Part shown: positions 35,187-44,266 of the stretch, one piece after another
Numbering within the stretch: position 1 is the stretch's first letter
Layout of the letters: each line of letters starts with the position of its first letter
Source of the DNA: Halomonas sp.
Lineage (GTDB): Bacteria > Pseudomonadota > Gammaproteobacteria > Pseudomonadales > Halomonadaceae
Reading direction: 5' to 3'
DNA: 64,000 bases
Assembly: GCF_017983445.1 (NCBI RefSeq)
Contig: NZ_JAGOBJ010000004.1
Coordinates: 62,001 to 126,000 of the forward strand
Program-made: the position numbers and the translations under genes
The notes under the pieces: generated by a model
Database searches by the model: none
Seen by the model: the letters and a program-made list of their open reading frames with translations, nothing else
What the model was told of the DNA's origin: nothing

Positions 35187-35753
35187 TTAGAAGCGCTGAA
35201 GCTGTTCCTCAAGCGCAAAGATATGCGCATCCTCAACCTCTAGATCGCGCAGGGCGCTTGCCAGATTCAACAGGTAGTCGCGGTTAGGACCGCTGGGGCC
35301 TTCGGCGCGGGCAATCTGACTTGCCATGGCTTCAAGCGAGGCCGGCCCTAAAAATGCAGGGTTATCTTCGGTGGCCAGATACACCAATCCTTTTGCTTGC
35401 TCCTGAGAGCCGTCGGTAAAGTGTAGCGGCGTCAACTCACGCAAATAGCCATTTTTTTCGCGATGATCCAGCGGGGTCAAGGTTTCTGGTGTAATGCGGT
35501 AGGCCATGCCATGGCAAATGGCACCGGAGACCGGCGTTAATGTAACGACGCGCCCAGGAGCTTCCAAAGTACCGCGATGGTCGTGGGAGCCCTGCCAGAA
35601 GCGGCGCTCCCAGCCGGTAGTGTAAGCGCTGCGTCTTTCCAGATACGCAAAATCCGCTTTCCAGATCAACGACCCGTAGCCAAATAGCCAGATGTCGGCG
35701 TTATCCTCGAAGTGGTTGCGCTGCTGGTTAATGGCTGTGGTATCGATCAACAT
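35187..35753 (-). CDS. chaC: Gamma-glutamylcyclotransferase, ChaC family
   Basis: Enzyme of 188 residues that degrades glutathione to 5-oxoproline and Cys-Gly. The substrate-binding start LFGYGSLIWKADF and the catalytic Glu in DHREKNGYLRE fit the ChaC family; WQGSHDHRGTLEAPGRVVTL follows the usual order. Convergent with the HPP gene, 4 bp apart. Confidence 0.92.
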   Translation of the reverse strand: MLIDTTAINQQRNHFEDNADIWLFGYGSLIWKADFAYLERRSAYTTGWERRFWQGSHDHRGTLEAPGRVVTLTPVSGAICHGMAYRITPETLTPLDHREKNGYLRELTPLHFTDGSQEQAKGLVYLATEDNPAFLGPASLEAMASQIARAEGPSGPNRDYLLNLASALRDLEVEDAHIFALEEQLQRF

Positions 35754-35818
35754 GGGTAATCTGAATGTGGCTTAAAACGCCATGGTACCATGCCCTGGCA
35801 CCTTCTTCTGGAGCGATC

Positions 35819-36682
35819 ATGCGCGCTATTTTTCTCGTCGATAATGGCTCATTACGGCCTCAGGCAACGCTAAATTTACGCCACGTGGCGGCCGCCCTCA
35901 GCCAGCAAATGGGTGAAACGGTACAGGCCGCTTCGCTACTTCATTCCCATAAAGTACCCGCTGAACAATTGGATGGTACGCCCGCGCTAACGCTTGGGTC
36001 CGCCGCTGAGCGTAGTGCTGAGCAAGGCGCGAGCGAGATCATTGTGGTGCCGTTCTTTTTTGGCCCGAGCAAAGCCCTGACCGGCTATCTACCCGAGCGC
36101 ATGGCTGCTTTGCAGGCGAAATTTCCCGGCGTTAGCGTACGTGTCGCCCAGCCCTTGGTAGACGAGCTGGGTGGCAACGACCTGCGTTTGGCGAAGCTGT
36201 TGGCTGATAATGTGCGTGAGCAGCTTAACGGCAAGCCGGCTCGCGTTGCTCTGGTCGACCACGGCAGCCCCATTCCTGAGGTGACCGCTGTTCGCAACCG
36301 ATTGGCCGGGCAGTTAAGCGCTCTGCTGGCAGATGACGCCTTGTGCGTGGCGGCGGCGTCCATGGAGCGTCGCAAAGGGGATGAGTATCGCTTTAATGAA
36401 CCGCTTCTGGAAAACCTGCTGGACTCCCCTGAGTTTCAGGCAGGGCCGGTGATTCTGGCCATGCTGTTTTTGTCACCTGGCCGCCACGCAGGTGAGGGCG
36501 GTGATATCGATGAGATTTGTCGTGCGGCCCAAAAGCGTCATTCAGCGCTTAACGTAGTGACCACGAAGCTTGTGGGCGAGCATCAGGAAATTGTGAGTAT
36601 TCTTGCTTCCCGGTTGTGCCAAGCGATTGATGGTGAACGCTTTCTACTTGAGCTGCCTGCGCTGACTCGTACTCCGCGTTAG
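35819..36682 (+). CDS. CbiX-like sirohydrochlorin chelatase-family protein
   Basis: Two-domain protein of 287 residues related to CbiX/SirB metal chelatases. The first domain starts [17 protein letters not shown], where the usual DHGS catalytic His is Asn; the second domain has the normal [14 protein letters not shown] near residue 140. Thus only the second half keeps the key His. [20 protein letters not shown] matches the metal-site pattern only in part. GGAG lies 6 nt before the ATG at 35819; the frame is open upstream to 35765. Whether it makes sirohaem or another metallated compound is open. Confidence 0.8.
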   Translation: MRAIFLVDNGSLRPQATLNLRHVAAALSQQMGETVQAASLLHSHKVPAEQLDGTPALTLGSAAERSAEQGASEIIVVPFFFGPSKALTGYLPERMAALQAKFPGVSVRVAQPLVDELGGNDLRLAKLLADNVREQLNGKPARVALVDHGSPIPEVTAVRNRLAGQLSALLADDALCVAAASMERRKGDEYRFNEPLLENLLDSPEFQAGPVILAMLFLSPGRHAGEGGDIDEICRAAQKRHSALNVVTTKLVGEHQEIVSILASRLCQAIDGERFLLELPALTRTPR

Positions 36683-36765
36683 TCGATAGGTGTAACCACG
36701 CCCAAGAGCGCGTAGAATCGCGGGCCTTTGTACGCGCAATTATTACGCCAACCAGGGTCCACATC

Positions 36766-38355
36766 TTGATCGCTACCGCCAATATCACCATGCAGTTTGG
36801 GGCCAAGCCCCTGTTTGAAAACGTTTCCGTCAAATTCAATAACGGCAATCGCTACGGTCTGATTGGCGCCAACGGTTGCGGTAAATCGACCTTTATGAAG
36901 ATCCTGGGCGGTGAGCTTGAGCCCTCTTCGGGTCAGGTCATGCTGGACCGAAGCACACGGCTGGGTAAGCTGCGTCAGGACCAGTTTGCCTATGAAAACG
37001 AGCGTGTCATCGACACCGTGATCATGGGCAATACCGAGCTTTGGAAAGTGGCTGCCGAGCGCGAACGTATCTATAGCCTGCCGGAAATGAGCGAAGAAGA
37101 CGGTATGGCCGTGGCCGACCTTGAAGTGCGCTTTGCCGAGCTTGACGGTTACACCGCCGAGTCCCGCGCGGGCGAACTGCTTCTGGGGCTGGGAATTCCC
37201 ATTGAGCAGCACACAGGACCAATGTCTGAGGTTGCCCCTGGCTGGAAGCTGCGCGTGCTGCTGGCCCAGGCGCTGTTTTCAGACCCTGATGTGCTACTGC
37301 TCGACGAGCCCACTAACCACCTGGATATCAATACGATCCGCTGGTTGGAAGATATTCTGACGGCGCGTAACAGCACCATGATCATCATTTCTCACGACCG
37401 CCACTTCCTGAACAGCGTATGTACGCATATGGCGGACCTGGATTACGGTGAGATTACCCTGTTCCCGGGTAACTATGACGACTACATGACCGCAGCCACC
37501 GCTGCGCGTGAGCGTCAGCACTCGGATAATGCCAAGAAAAAAGCCCAGATTGCCGAGCTACAGCAGTTTGTCAGCCGCTTCTCGGCGAACGCCTCAAAAG
37601 CCAAGCAGGCGACCTCGCGGGCGCGTCAGATCGATAAAATCAAGCTCGAAGACATCAAACCTTCCAGCCGGGTAAGCCCGTTTATCCGTTTTGATCAGAA
37701 CAAGAAGATTCACCGTAATGCGGTCAACGTTGACGCAATTACCAAAGGCTACGATGACGGCGCACCGCTGTTTGACCGGTTCTCAATGACCGTCGAAGCC
37801 GGTGAGCGTATCGCGATCATTGGCCCTAACGGTATCGGCAAGACGACTTTGCTGAAAACCCTGGCAGGCGATCTGCGCCCCGATAAAGGCGAAGTGAAGT
37901 GGACTGATGCAGCCGACGTTGGCGTATTTGCCCAAGATCATGCCGATGATTTTGCCGTCGATATGACGCTCTTCGAGTGGATGGGGCAGTGGACACAGGG
38001 CGGCGAGCAGGTAGTGCGCGGTGCGCTGGGGCGTATGTTGTTCTCAAGCGACGATATCGGAAAGTCCATCAAGGTGATTTCCGGTGGTGAGCAGGGGCGG
38101 ATGCTGTTTGGCAAGCTGACCCTGACCAACCCCAACGTGCTGCTGATGGATGAGCCGACCAACCACCTGGATATGGAGTCCATTGAAGCGCTTAACCTGG
38201 CGTTGGAAAACTATCCGGGCACACTTTTGTTCGTAAGCCACGACCGTGAGTTCGTCTCAAGCCTCGCCACACGCATTATCGATATGCAGCCCGAAGGCAT
38301 TGTCGATTTCAGCGGCAGCTATGACGACTACCTGCGCAGCCAAGGGGTTGTGTAA
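36766..38355 (+). CDS. ybiT: ABC-F ATPase YbiT
   Basis: Soluble ABC-F protein of 529 residues with two ATPase domains, acting on ribosomes. Walker A motifs GANGCGKST and GPNGIGKTT, Walker [12 protein letters not shown] and [11 protein letters not shown], and signature stretches are present; the linker between domains (about residues 240-300) is charged. The N-terminus [21 protein letters not shown] matches E. coli YbiT closely. Start codon TTG at 36766. It ends 2 bp from the convergent ZipA-like gene. Confidence 0.94.
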   Translation: MIATANITMQFGAKPLFENVSVKFNNGNRYGLIGANGCGKSTFMKILGGELEPSSGQVMLDRSTRLGKLRQDQFAYENERVIDTVIMGNTELWKVAAERERIYSLPEMSEEDGMAVADLEVRFAELDGYTAESRAGELLLGLGIPIEQHTGPMSEVAPGWKLRVLLAQALFSDPDVLLLDEPTNHLDINTIRWLEDILTARNSTMIIISHDRHFLNSVCTHMADLDYGEITLFPGNYDDYMTAATAARERQHSDNAKKKAQIAELQQFVSRFSANASKAKQATSRARQIDKIKLEDIKPSSRVSPFIRFDQNKKIHRNAVNVDAITKGYDDGAPLFDRFSMTVEAGERIAIIGPNGIGKTTLLKTLAGDLRPDKGEVKWTDAADVGVFAQDHADDFAVDMTLFEWMGQWTQGGEQVVRGALGRMLFSSDDIGKSIKVISGGEQGRMLFGKLTLTNPNVLLMDEPTNHLDMESIEALNLALENYPGTLLFVSHDREFVSSLATRIIDMQPEGIVDFSGSYDDYLRSQGVV

Positions 38356-38357
38356 GC

Positions 38358-38969
38358 CTAGCCAATAATCTGCTGGTAAGTCTCTTCGGTAGCGCTTTGA
38401 TGCTGGGTATCCAATACATCGGCGTTAAACAGCGCTGCCGCTTCTTTCGCAATCGCCACAAAGGCAATCATTTGCTGATTGCGGCGCTTGTGCAGGGCTG
38501 GCCTAACGATCAGGCTGATGCCTTTGATGGCATCGTCAGCGCTTTCGTCTCTGAATAGATCCGGCAGCTCGCCTGGCAGGAAGGCGTTGGCAATCGTAAT
38601 GGGGTTGGCGGGTTGTTGTCCCGCGACCAGAAACACTTTCTTTAACGGGTCGTAGTCGGCATTAGTCTGCTTAAGCCACTGGGTGAGCGTCTGCTCGGTG
38701 GCTTGCCCGGGTTCCGCAAAAATAATAAATAAAGAGTGCTGAGAAACCTTGGCGACAGGCTTGGTATGGGAAGGAACAGTGGCAAGGGCGAGCGCTGGTT
38801 CGGGCACATTACTTACGGCCGCTTTTTCTTGGAACTGTTTTTTCAAGGCGGCTTGCGCCGTTTTACGCTGCCGTATGGGACGAACGATAAACACGAAAAG
38901 AGCCAGCGCTATACAGCCCAATAGCATGGAACCCAGTGCCAGTATTGTCGCCAGCGATGTATTTTCCAA
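38358..38969 (-). CDS. ZipA-like membrane protein with a short linker
   Basis: Protein of 203 residues. Residues 7-30 form one membrane helix with its N-terminus outside, as in ZipA. A linker of only about 45 residues follows, then a C-terminal domain (about 78-203) whose pattern resembles the ZipA FtsZ-binding domain in order: SLFIIFAEPG, ITIANAFLPGELPDLF, KGISLIVRPAL, MIAFVAIAKEAAALFNADVLD, and a final ATEETYQQI. The family link is by eye, without a search. A true ZipA has a much longer linker, so this may be a paralogue or a divergent form with another role. Confidence 0.55.
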   Translation of the reverse strand: MENTSLATILALGSMLLGCIALALFVFIVRPIRQRKTAQAALKKQFQEKAAVSNVPEPALALATVPSHTKPVAKVSQHSLFIIFAEPGQATEQTLTQWLKQTNADYDPLKKVFLVAGQQPANPITIANAFLPGELPDLFRDESADDAIKGISLIVRPALHKRRNQQMIAFVAIAKEAAALFNADVLDTQHQSATEETYQQIIG

Positions 38970-39136
38970 AACCTTCCTCTCCTTGTCGTTTGATCATCAA
39001 TACCACCGTTTCCAGGGCGACCATGATCGGTTGAGCCGCAAAATAACGCTAGCAAAACAAACGCCTGTCTTGGGCGTCATACCAATTCGGTGTTGTCTAA
39101 CCTCCTAGACTACCAGCCTTTACCAACGTTTAAGCA

Positions 39137-39163
39137 TAAAAAAGCACTACCGAAGTAGTGCTT
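39137..39163 (-). terminator. Rho-independent terminator downstream of the Old Yellow Enzyme gene
   Basis: On the minus strand AAGCACTAC (39155-39163) pairs with GTAGTGCTT (39142-39150) around a TTCG tetraloop and is followed by a T run. The C(UUCG)G loop and poly-U make a strong terminator for the minus-strand gene ending at 39257. A 12-bp tandem repeat lies between them. Confidence 0.85.
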
Positions 39164-39215
39164 GAACAGTACTTGAAACAGTACTTGAAACAGTACTTGG
39201 AACAGCGCTTGAAAA
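39158..39215. repeat. Imperfect 12-bp tandem repeat
   Basis: About five copies of a unit close to CAGTACTTGAAA run through this stretch; three copies are nearly exact and the ends degenerate. It lies between the stop of the Old Yellow Enzyme gene and its terminator, so it would be in the 3' untranslated part of that transcript. It may have grown by slippage from the arm of the terminator stem, which shares the AGTGCTTGAA sequence. Confidence 0.8.
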
Positions 39216-39256
39216 AGTCTTTTTCAGTCAGCTAATACTTAGGGCCTAAGCCATGG

Positions 39257-40375
39257 CTAGCCAATACGGTCATAACCGTTATCCATGAACGGATAGTCGG
39301 TGTAGCCTTTCTCATCACCACCGTAGAACGTGTCGTGATTGGGTTCGTTAAGCGTAGCCCCTACACGAAAGCGCTCAGCCAGGTCAGGGTTGGCAATATA
39401 GGGCCGCCCGAAGGCCACCACATCGGTGGTTTTGTCATTGATACGCGCTTCGGCGTGCTCGGCATCGTAGTTACCGCAGTAGATCAGGCTGCCGTTAAAG
39501 CGCTCACGCATCTGCTCACGAAAGCCATCCGGGAACTGAATATCGCCACCTGCCCAGTTGGGTTCGTTCAAGTGCAGGTAGGCTAGGCCACGCTTGGCAA
39601 GCTGCTCTGCCATGTAGAAGGCCATCTCTTTTGGCTCATCATCGGTCAGACCGAACAGTTCGATGAACGGCGTCATACGAATGCCCACCCGATCTGCTCC
39701 GTACACCTCAATGACTGCATCGATAACGTCTAGCGGGAAGCGGGCGCGGTTTTCGATCGAACCACCGTATTGATCGGTACGCTGGTTGGTGCCCGTCGCC
39801 AAGAACTGGTTAAGCAGGTAAGCGTTGGCCGCGTGTACTTCCACCATGTCAAAACCGGCACGCTTGGCGCGAATGGCGGCTTGGCGATAGTCGTCCACGA
39901 TGCCGGGGATCTCATCGGTTTCCAGCGCACGGGGTGTGCTGGTGGGGTGCTGCCCGGCGGTGCCATCTTCAAACTCGACAAAGCACTGGGCGCCTTCGCC
40001 TTTCAAGGCGCTAGGTGCCACCGGCTGCTCACCGTTGGGTTGAACCATTTCATGGGAAACGCGCCCAACGTGCCATAGCTGCAGCGCGATACGTCCGCCT
40101 TTGGCATGCACGGCATTGACGACGCCTTGCCAGCCAGCTTCCTGTTCGTCGGTCCAGATGCCCGGTGTGTAAACATAGCCGCGTGCGGTCGGAGAAATAT
40201 TGGTCGCTTCGCTGATGATCAAACCCGCGCCAGCGCGCTGACCGTAATAGGCTTCCTGCATCTTGCCAGGAACGCTATCGGGAGTGCGAGAGCGGGTAAG
40301 CGGTGCCATGATCACGCGGTTGGGAATGGATAGGTTACCTAGTTTGGCCGGGGTAAAAAGCGTTTCATACGCCAT
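39257..40375 (-). CDS. nemA: Old Yellow Enzyme family FMN reductase (NemA-like)
   Basis: FMN-dependent alkene/maleimide reductase of 372 residues. Motifs match the NemA group: MAPLTRSRTPD at the start, QLWHVGRVSH, the substrate His/Asn pair in VEVHAANAYLLNQFL, TNQRTDQYGGSIENRARF, and the phosphate-binding VAFGRPYIANPDL. It reduces electrophiles such as enones or nitro compounds. No regulator gene lies alongside; the upstream region has palindromes that a TetR-type repressor could use. Confidence 0.92.
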   Translation of the reverse strand: MAYETLFTPAKLGNLSIPNRVIMAPLTRSRTPDSVPGKMQEAYYGQRAGAGLIISEATNISPTARGYVYTPGIWTDEQEAGWQGVVNAVHAKGGRIALQLWHVGRVSHEMVQPNGEQPVAPSALKGEGAQCFVEFEDGTAGQHPTSTPRALETDEIPGIVDDYRQAAIRAKRAGFDMVEVHAANAYLLNQFLATGTNQRTDQYGGSIENRARFPLDVIDAVIEVYGADRVGIRMTPFIELFGLTDDEPKEMAFYMAEQLAKRGLAYLHLNEPNWAGGDIQFPDGFREQMRERFNGSLIYCGNYDAEHAEARINDKTTDVVAFGRPYIANPDLAERFRVGATLNEPNHDTFYGGDEKGYTDYPFMDNGYDRIG

Positions 40376-40402
40376 GCAGCGAACTCCTTTTGCGTGCTTG
40401 GT

Positions 40403-40475
40403 TTAAAAGTGATGAGCTTAAAAGTGATAGCTAGAATAGACCAGTTTACTAGTAAGCGCCAAATTGTTGGCGCTT
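40403..40475. promoter_or_regulatory. Direct repeat and inverted repeats upstream of the Old Yellow Enzyme gene
   Basis: TTAAAAGTGAT occurs at 40403-40413 and 40418-40428. TACTAGTA at 40447-40454 is a palindrome, and TAAGCGCCAA (40453-40462) pairs with TTGGCGCTTA (40467-40476 region) around ATTG. All lie within 100 bp upstream of the gene start, so they are candidate operator elements. No specific regulator can be named. Confidence 0.4.
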
Positions 40476-40558
40476 AAATTCGACCAGTTCCTCTGATCAG
40501 CTCCAGCGATACACAAAGTAGCTTAGGCGATTGAGAGCAGGTTTGCGGAAAAGAAGAC

Positions 40559-40593
40559 GCCTATAAAGCGGTGCAGAATGCCGCTTTATAGGC
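40559..40593 (-). terminator. Hairpin terminator after the YfcC-type carrier gene
   Basis: GCCTATAAAGCGG (40559-40571) pairs with CCGCTTTATAGGC (40581-40593), a perfect 13-bp stem with a 9-nt loop, 42 bp after the stop of the minus-strand carrier gene. On that strand it is followed by a moderately T-rich GTCTTCTTTTCC, so it is probably a terminator, though the tract is weak. Confidence 0.6.
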
Positions 40594-40634
40594 TTACACA
40601 GAAAGTCATTACCTGATGGAAAGCGCTTAACGGC

Positions 40635-42029
40635 TCAATAACCGACTAAATGGCCGATGATCAGTCCTACCCAGGCCAACATATAGACCAGTACCATAAA
40701 AGGGAGGATGGCTTTTAACCATTGTGCGTAAGACACACGACCCAACGCGAGCATGGCAAGCGTGCCACCCGAGGTGGGGATAATCAGATTCGTTAAGCCA
40801 TCGCCTACCTGAAAGGCAGTAATCATTAGCTGTCGACTCATGCCGACAAGGTCAGCAACGGGGATGAGAATAGGCATGGTCACCAGCGCCTGGCCGGAGC
40901 CTGAGGGTATAAATAGGTTGATCACCCCTTGCACCACGCTTGCCATAATCGCGGAAAGCACCGAAGGCATGCCGTCGATCAGCGAGCTAAGCGAGTTAAC
41001 GATAGTATCGATAATGACTGCCTGCTCCAGGATAACCTGGATGGAAGCCGCCAGCCCGATCACTAACGCACCTGCCGTTACGCTGGCCGCGCCTTCGATC
41101 ATTTGCTTGGCAATACCGTTGGCTGACAAGCCATTGATAGCCCCAATCAAGATAGCCAGCAGCAAGAAGATGCCTGCAATTTCATTAATGTACCAACCGC
41201 GGGTAAAAACACCGGCCAGCATGGCAATCAAACCACCTACAAAAACGATCAGGGTAAAAACATTGCGCCTGGAAAGACGGTACTCACTTAAATGTTTGCT
41301 GAGTGACTCCGCGTTATCAGGTTCTTGAAATTCCATTTTCACGACGCGCCTGCAGATATACGCTGACAACAGACCAAGCGATGACAGCACTAGCAGCGTT
41401 CTAAGCCAGGCACCTGAAAAGGTAGGTAATTCAGCAATGCCCTGCGCCACTCCTACGGTATAAGGGTTAATCGGCGAAAGGGCAAAACCAATCCCGATGC
41501 CCCCGACGGCCATCGTAGTGCCTACCAAACTTGAACAGCCAATGGCACTGGCAATCAGGACCGCGATAGGTACCAGAGCGATATTGTTTTCAAAACCGAC
41601 GGCAACGCCGAAAAAGCCATAGATAAAGGTGCCTACCGTAATAATGATATTGCGCCGCTCGACGCCAACACGATTAACGGCCACGCCAATCACGTTTTCC
41701 AGCGCGCCTGTCTTTTGCAGAATATGAAAAAGGCCACCGGCGATAAACACGATAAACAGATAGCGAGAGGCGTTGATTAAGCCTTCAGGAATAGCCACGA
41801 AGATATTAAATAAGGGAATGTTGGCAACATTATCAAGATAGGTAAATGACCCGGGGACAACAACGGTGCGGCCATCTTGCGTAATACGTTCAAACTCACC
41901 GGCAGGAATAATAAAGGTCAGCAGATATGTCGCGACCAGTATCATGAAAATGAGCACCATGGGGTCCGGGACTACGCGGTACCACTTTCTCGGTTGTTCG
42001 TGATCGTGCAGGGGAGGTTGTTCAGTCAT
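40635..42029 (-). CDS. YfcC/DcuC-family carboxylate or amino acid carrier
   Basis: Membrane carrier of 464 residues with about 12 hydrophobic segments. It begins PDPMVLIFMILVATYLLTFIIPAGEFER, the usual start of YfcC proteins, and ends with the signature LFIPSGSGQALVTMPILIPVADLVG and GLTNLIIPTSGGTLAMLALGRV. Members are annotated as C4-dicarboxylate, or arginine/ornithine, or short-chain fatty acid carriers; the substrate here is unknown. Stands alone. Confidence 0.88.
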   Translation of the reverse strand: MTEQPPLHDHEQPRKWYRVVPDPMVLIFMILVATYLLTFIIPAGEFERITQDGRTVVVPGSFTYLDNVANIPLFNIFVAIPEGLINASRYLFIVFIAGGLFHILQKTGALENVIGVAVNRVGVERRNIIITVGTFIYGFFGVAVGFENNIALVPIAVLIASAIGCSSLVGTTMAVGGIGIGFALSPINPYTVGVAQGIAELPTFSGAWLRTLLVLSSLGLLSAYICRRVVKMEFQEPDNAESLSKHLSEYRLSRRNVFTLIVFVGGLIAMLAGVFTRGWYINEIAGIFLLLAILIGAINGLSANGIAKQMIEGAASVTAGALVIGLAASIQVILEQAVIIDTIVNSLSSLIDGMPSVLSAIMASVVQGVINLFIPSGSGQALVTMPILIPVADLVGMSRQLMITAFQVGDGLTNLIIPTSGGTLAMLALGRVSYAQWLKAILPFMVLVYMLAWVGLIIGHLVGY

Positions 42030-42110
42030 GAGAGACCTTTTTAGTATTGAGTGCTCATTTTAAAGCAACATTATAAAAGAATGCGTCAAGAAGAGCTGCC
42101 AATAAGCCCA

Positions 42111-42140
42111 CGCGGGTGCGGAGTCCTGTCCGTACCCGCG
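42111..42140 (-). terminator. Hairpin downstream of the 42190 gene
   Basis: CGCGGGTGCGGA (42111-42122) pairs with TCCGTACCCGCG (42129-42140) with one G-U pair and a 6-nt loop. It lies between the stop of the small minus-strand gene at 42190 and the start of the YfcC gene. No strong T run follows on either strand, so I call it only a possible terminator. Confidence 0.4.
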
Positions 42141-42189
42141 AGAGGGCCTATCTATCAGAAAACAGATTAGAGCTATAAACGAGCGATAG

Positions 42190-42561
42190 TTATCGGCGTA
42201 GCCAGGGCCAGCGGCGTTTGGAAGGCACGGCCATCATTTGAAGCGCACTATTGAGCGGCAGCATGATGGCCGCTAACTGGCGGTAGCACAAGGCACTACT
42301 TAGCACGCCCGGGCACTGCTTTAACAAGAGATCACATTGCTGTGAGGCCAGAAATATCTGCTCTACCGCAGGCGCGGTAAACAGTGGTTTGGCTTGTTGG
42401 CTACAGCGCATCAGCTCGCGCGATAACATCGAAAGCATTCCCGTATCCAGCCAGCAGGGGAGCGGGTCGTCCAGGCGACCTGCAATCGAATGTTGAATCG
42501 CTTCAAACGAGGTTCGTAAAAACACGATGGTTTGGCGAAGCTGTCGCTGTTCACTGGTCAT
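42190..42561 (-). CDS. Hypothetical protein with a Fur-box-like site upstream
   Basis: Protein of 123 residues, not recognised. It is mainly helical by composition, with five cysteines spread through the chain (PCWLD, MRCSQQ, QQCDLL, KQCPG, LCYRQ) and a basic C-terminus (SKRRWPWLRR). No signal peptide or membrane helix is obvious. A Fur-like sequence 45 bp upstream suggests iron control. Cys residues plus iron control could mean metal or haem handling, but that is speculation. Confidence 0.6.
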   Translation of the reverse strand: MTSEQRQLRQTIVFLRTSFEAIQHSIAGRLDDPLPCWLDTGMLSMLSRELMRCSQQAKPLFTAPAVEQIFLASQQCDLLLKQCPGVLSSALCYRQLAAIMLPLNSALQMMAVPSKRRWPWLRR

Positions 42562-42605
42562 GTCACTTACCTGCGCATCGTCACTGGCTAAATGATTTTA
42601 AAAAA

Positions 42606-42624
42606 GAGATTGTTTCTCATTTTC
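42606..42624. promoter_or_regulatory. Possible Fur box
   Basis: Read on the minus strand, GAAAATGAGAAACAATCTC agrees with GATAATGAGAATCATTATC at 15 of 19 positions by hand count. It is 45 bp upstream of the small gene starting at 42561. AT-rich background makes chance agreement easier than at 11008, so confidence is moderate. Confidence 0.5.
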
Positions 42625-42705
42625 ATCTATCGAGACGATAGCGCCAGACAATTGCCCTGTCAATCAAAGGTGTAAGCTTTCCGTATTGTCCAGCACCTTT
42701 AGTTT

Positions 42706-43446
42706 TTAATGGCTAAGTAAGTACACCCCTTGGGCGAAGTAGAACACGCCAATACCGGTCACAATCCAGCGCGTCCAGGTGCGGAAGTTGGCGTCGGTCA
42801 GGCGATGCAAAATACGCGTGCCCGTTTGCGTGCCCAGAATGGCAAAGGGCGCTGCCAGTAACACCATGCCCCACTCCCCGGTGCTAAGCGAAAGTGCGGC
42901 ACCCAGGTAAAAAAGAATTTTAATACTATGCGCAACCACTTGGATCATCGCCTTGGTGGCCACGACCTGGCGTCGATCCATATGGGAGCGGACGAAAAAG
43001 ATATCAATCAGCGGCCCCGAAACCCCGGCGGCAATAGTCAGCCCGCCAGAGGCCAGGCCGCAGAGCAGCGCATGGCTTTTGCGATTGGCATTCAAATGAA
43101 ACCAGCGCTTGGGCATCCATACTAAGATCGGCATCAGGCCTATCAAAATCGAGACGGTCGCCGCATTGGGGCTGTAGCTGAATAACAGCAGTAGCCCCGC
43201 CGCGCTCAGCACGCCCAGCGTCATGAACGCAACGATCCGCCAGACGATAAACCGCCGTGACAGCCACGCCCTTGACCCGTTAGCGGTCAACTGGATAACG
43301 CCATGCACCGCCATGGCGGTGCTCGCGGGGAAAATAAGCAGCAGAAACCACAGCAGCACCAGGCCGCCAGCCATGCCGAAGATACCCGAAAGCATCGAGG
43401 TCAAAAAAACAACAAAGACAAACGCTGAACCGATGAGTAATGACAT
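42706..43446 (-). CDS. TauE/SafE-family sulfite exporter-like permease
   Basis: Membrane protein of 246 residues with about eight hydrophobic segments. The first repeat (FLTSMLSGIFGMAGGLVLLWFLL) and second repeat (LCGLASGGLTIAAGVSGPLIDIFFV) show the family SGxxGxGGG-like signature in a divergent form. Members move sulfite, taurine-derived or other small anions; the substrate here is unknown. Stands alone. Confidence 0.85.
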   Translation of the reverse strand: MSLLIGSAFVFVVFLTSMLSGIFGMAGGLVLLWFLLLIFPASTAMAVHGVIQLTANGSRAWLSRRFIVWRIVAFMTLGVLSAAGLLLLFSYSPNAATVSILIGLMPILVWMPKRWFHLNANRKSHALLCGLASGGLTIAAGVSGPLIDIFFVRSHMDRRQVVATKAMIQVVAHSIKILFYLGAALSLSTGEWGMVLLAAPFAILGTQTGTRILHRLTDANFRTWTRWIVTGIGVFYFAQGVYLLSH

Positions 43447-43483
43447 GTTGGGGCTTCTTAGCTAAGGCAATTAACGACGACAA

Positions 43484-44164
43484 TTAACTACGGCAAAAGG
43501 GCCAGACCTGGTAAAAACGGCGGCATTGAAACTCGGCTTCACAGGCGTTTAGCTGGGCCTGATAGCGGTTTGTGCGTGCGGTTATTTGCCTTGCTGCATT
43601 GACTACATGGGGCTTATTTCGGTACGTGCCACGCCGATATCCGCCAGCGCCTTCGTGATAGGCGTAGTAGAGATGCTCTGGGTTGGTCAGCGCAATGCCC
43701 GCCTGCTGCTGAGAGCGGCGGTTATACCAGCCGATAAAATCGGTGGCGTGCTTCATGCTGGTACGCCGGGCGAAAAAGCTGCCTGCCTGATCGCGATATT
43801 CGCCCCATACCGGATCCTGCGCCTGGGCATAGCCTTTGGCTGAAGAAGGTCGAGGGCCGGGGATAAAGCCCAGATAGTACTTACGATCCGGGCGAATGTG
43901 GCTTTTAAAGGAAGACTCCTGCTGAATAAACGCCATTTGCATGGCAATCGGTGTGCCCCATTTTTCCTGGGAGTCCCGCGCGTAGTCGTACCAGGTGGGC
44001 TGTTCGCGGAATATCTCGCAGATATTGCTCTGATCCTGCGGTGGGCTGGGGGCAAACGTTGCACAGCCTGAAATCAGCAGAACGATGCTTATCAATCCCC
44101 AAGTGCGTAATGTTATATACCAAGACCAATACGCAGTGGGAAAACTATCAACAGGGCGAAGCAT
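43484..44164 (-). CDS. Lytic transglycosylase-like lipoprotein (SLT domain)
   Basis: Lipoprotein of 226 residues from the ATG at 44164 (AAGGAA upstream). The lipobox is LLISGCATF near residue 35, giving an outer membrane lipoprotein. The SLT-type core shows MAFIQQESSF, where the Glu is the catalytic acid of lytic transglycosylases, then AKGYAQAQDPVWGEY and YYAYHEGAGGYRRGTY. Two cysteine-containing motifs near the C-terminus (LNACEAEFQCRRF and WPFCRS) may form a disulfide. The frame is open to 44224. Confidence 0.85.
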   Translation of the reverse strand: MLRPVDSFPTAYWSWYITLRTWGLISIVLLISGCATFAPSPPQDQSNICEIFREQPTWYDYARDSQEKWGTPIAMQMAFIQQESSFKSHIRPDRKYYLGFIPGPRPSSAKGYAQAQDPVWGEYRDQAGSFFARRTSMKHATDFIGWYNRRSQQQAGIALTNPEHLYYAYHEGAGGYRRGTYRNKPHVVNAARQITARTNRYQAQLNACEAEFQCRRFYQVWPFCRS

Positions 44165-44266
44165 GGTAAGTTCCTTGTGGATAATCTCTTGTAAATAATC
44201 CCTTGTGGATAATATTGTCGTCACTGACTTTTTTTATGATTGTTGATATCAGATTTTTATGGGCGA

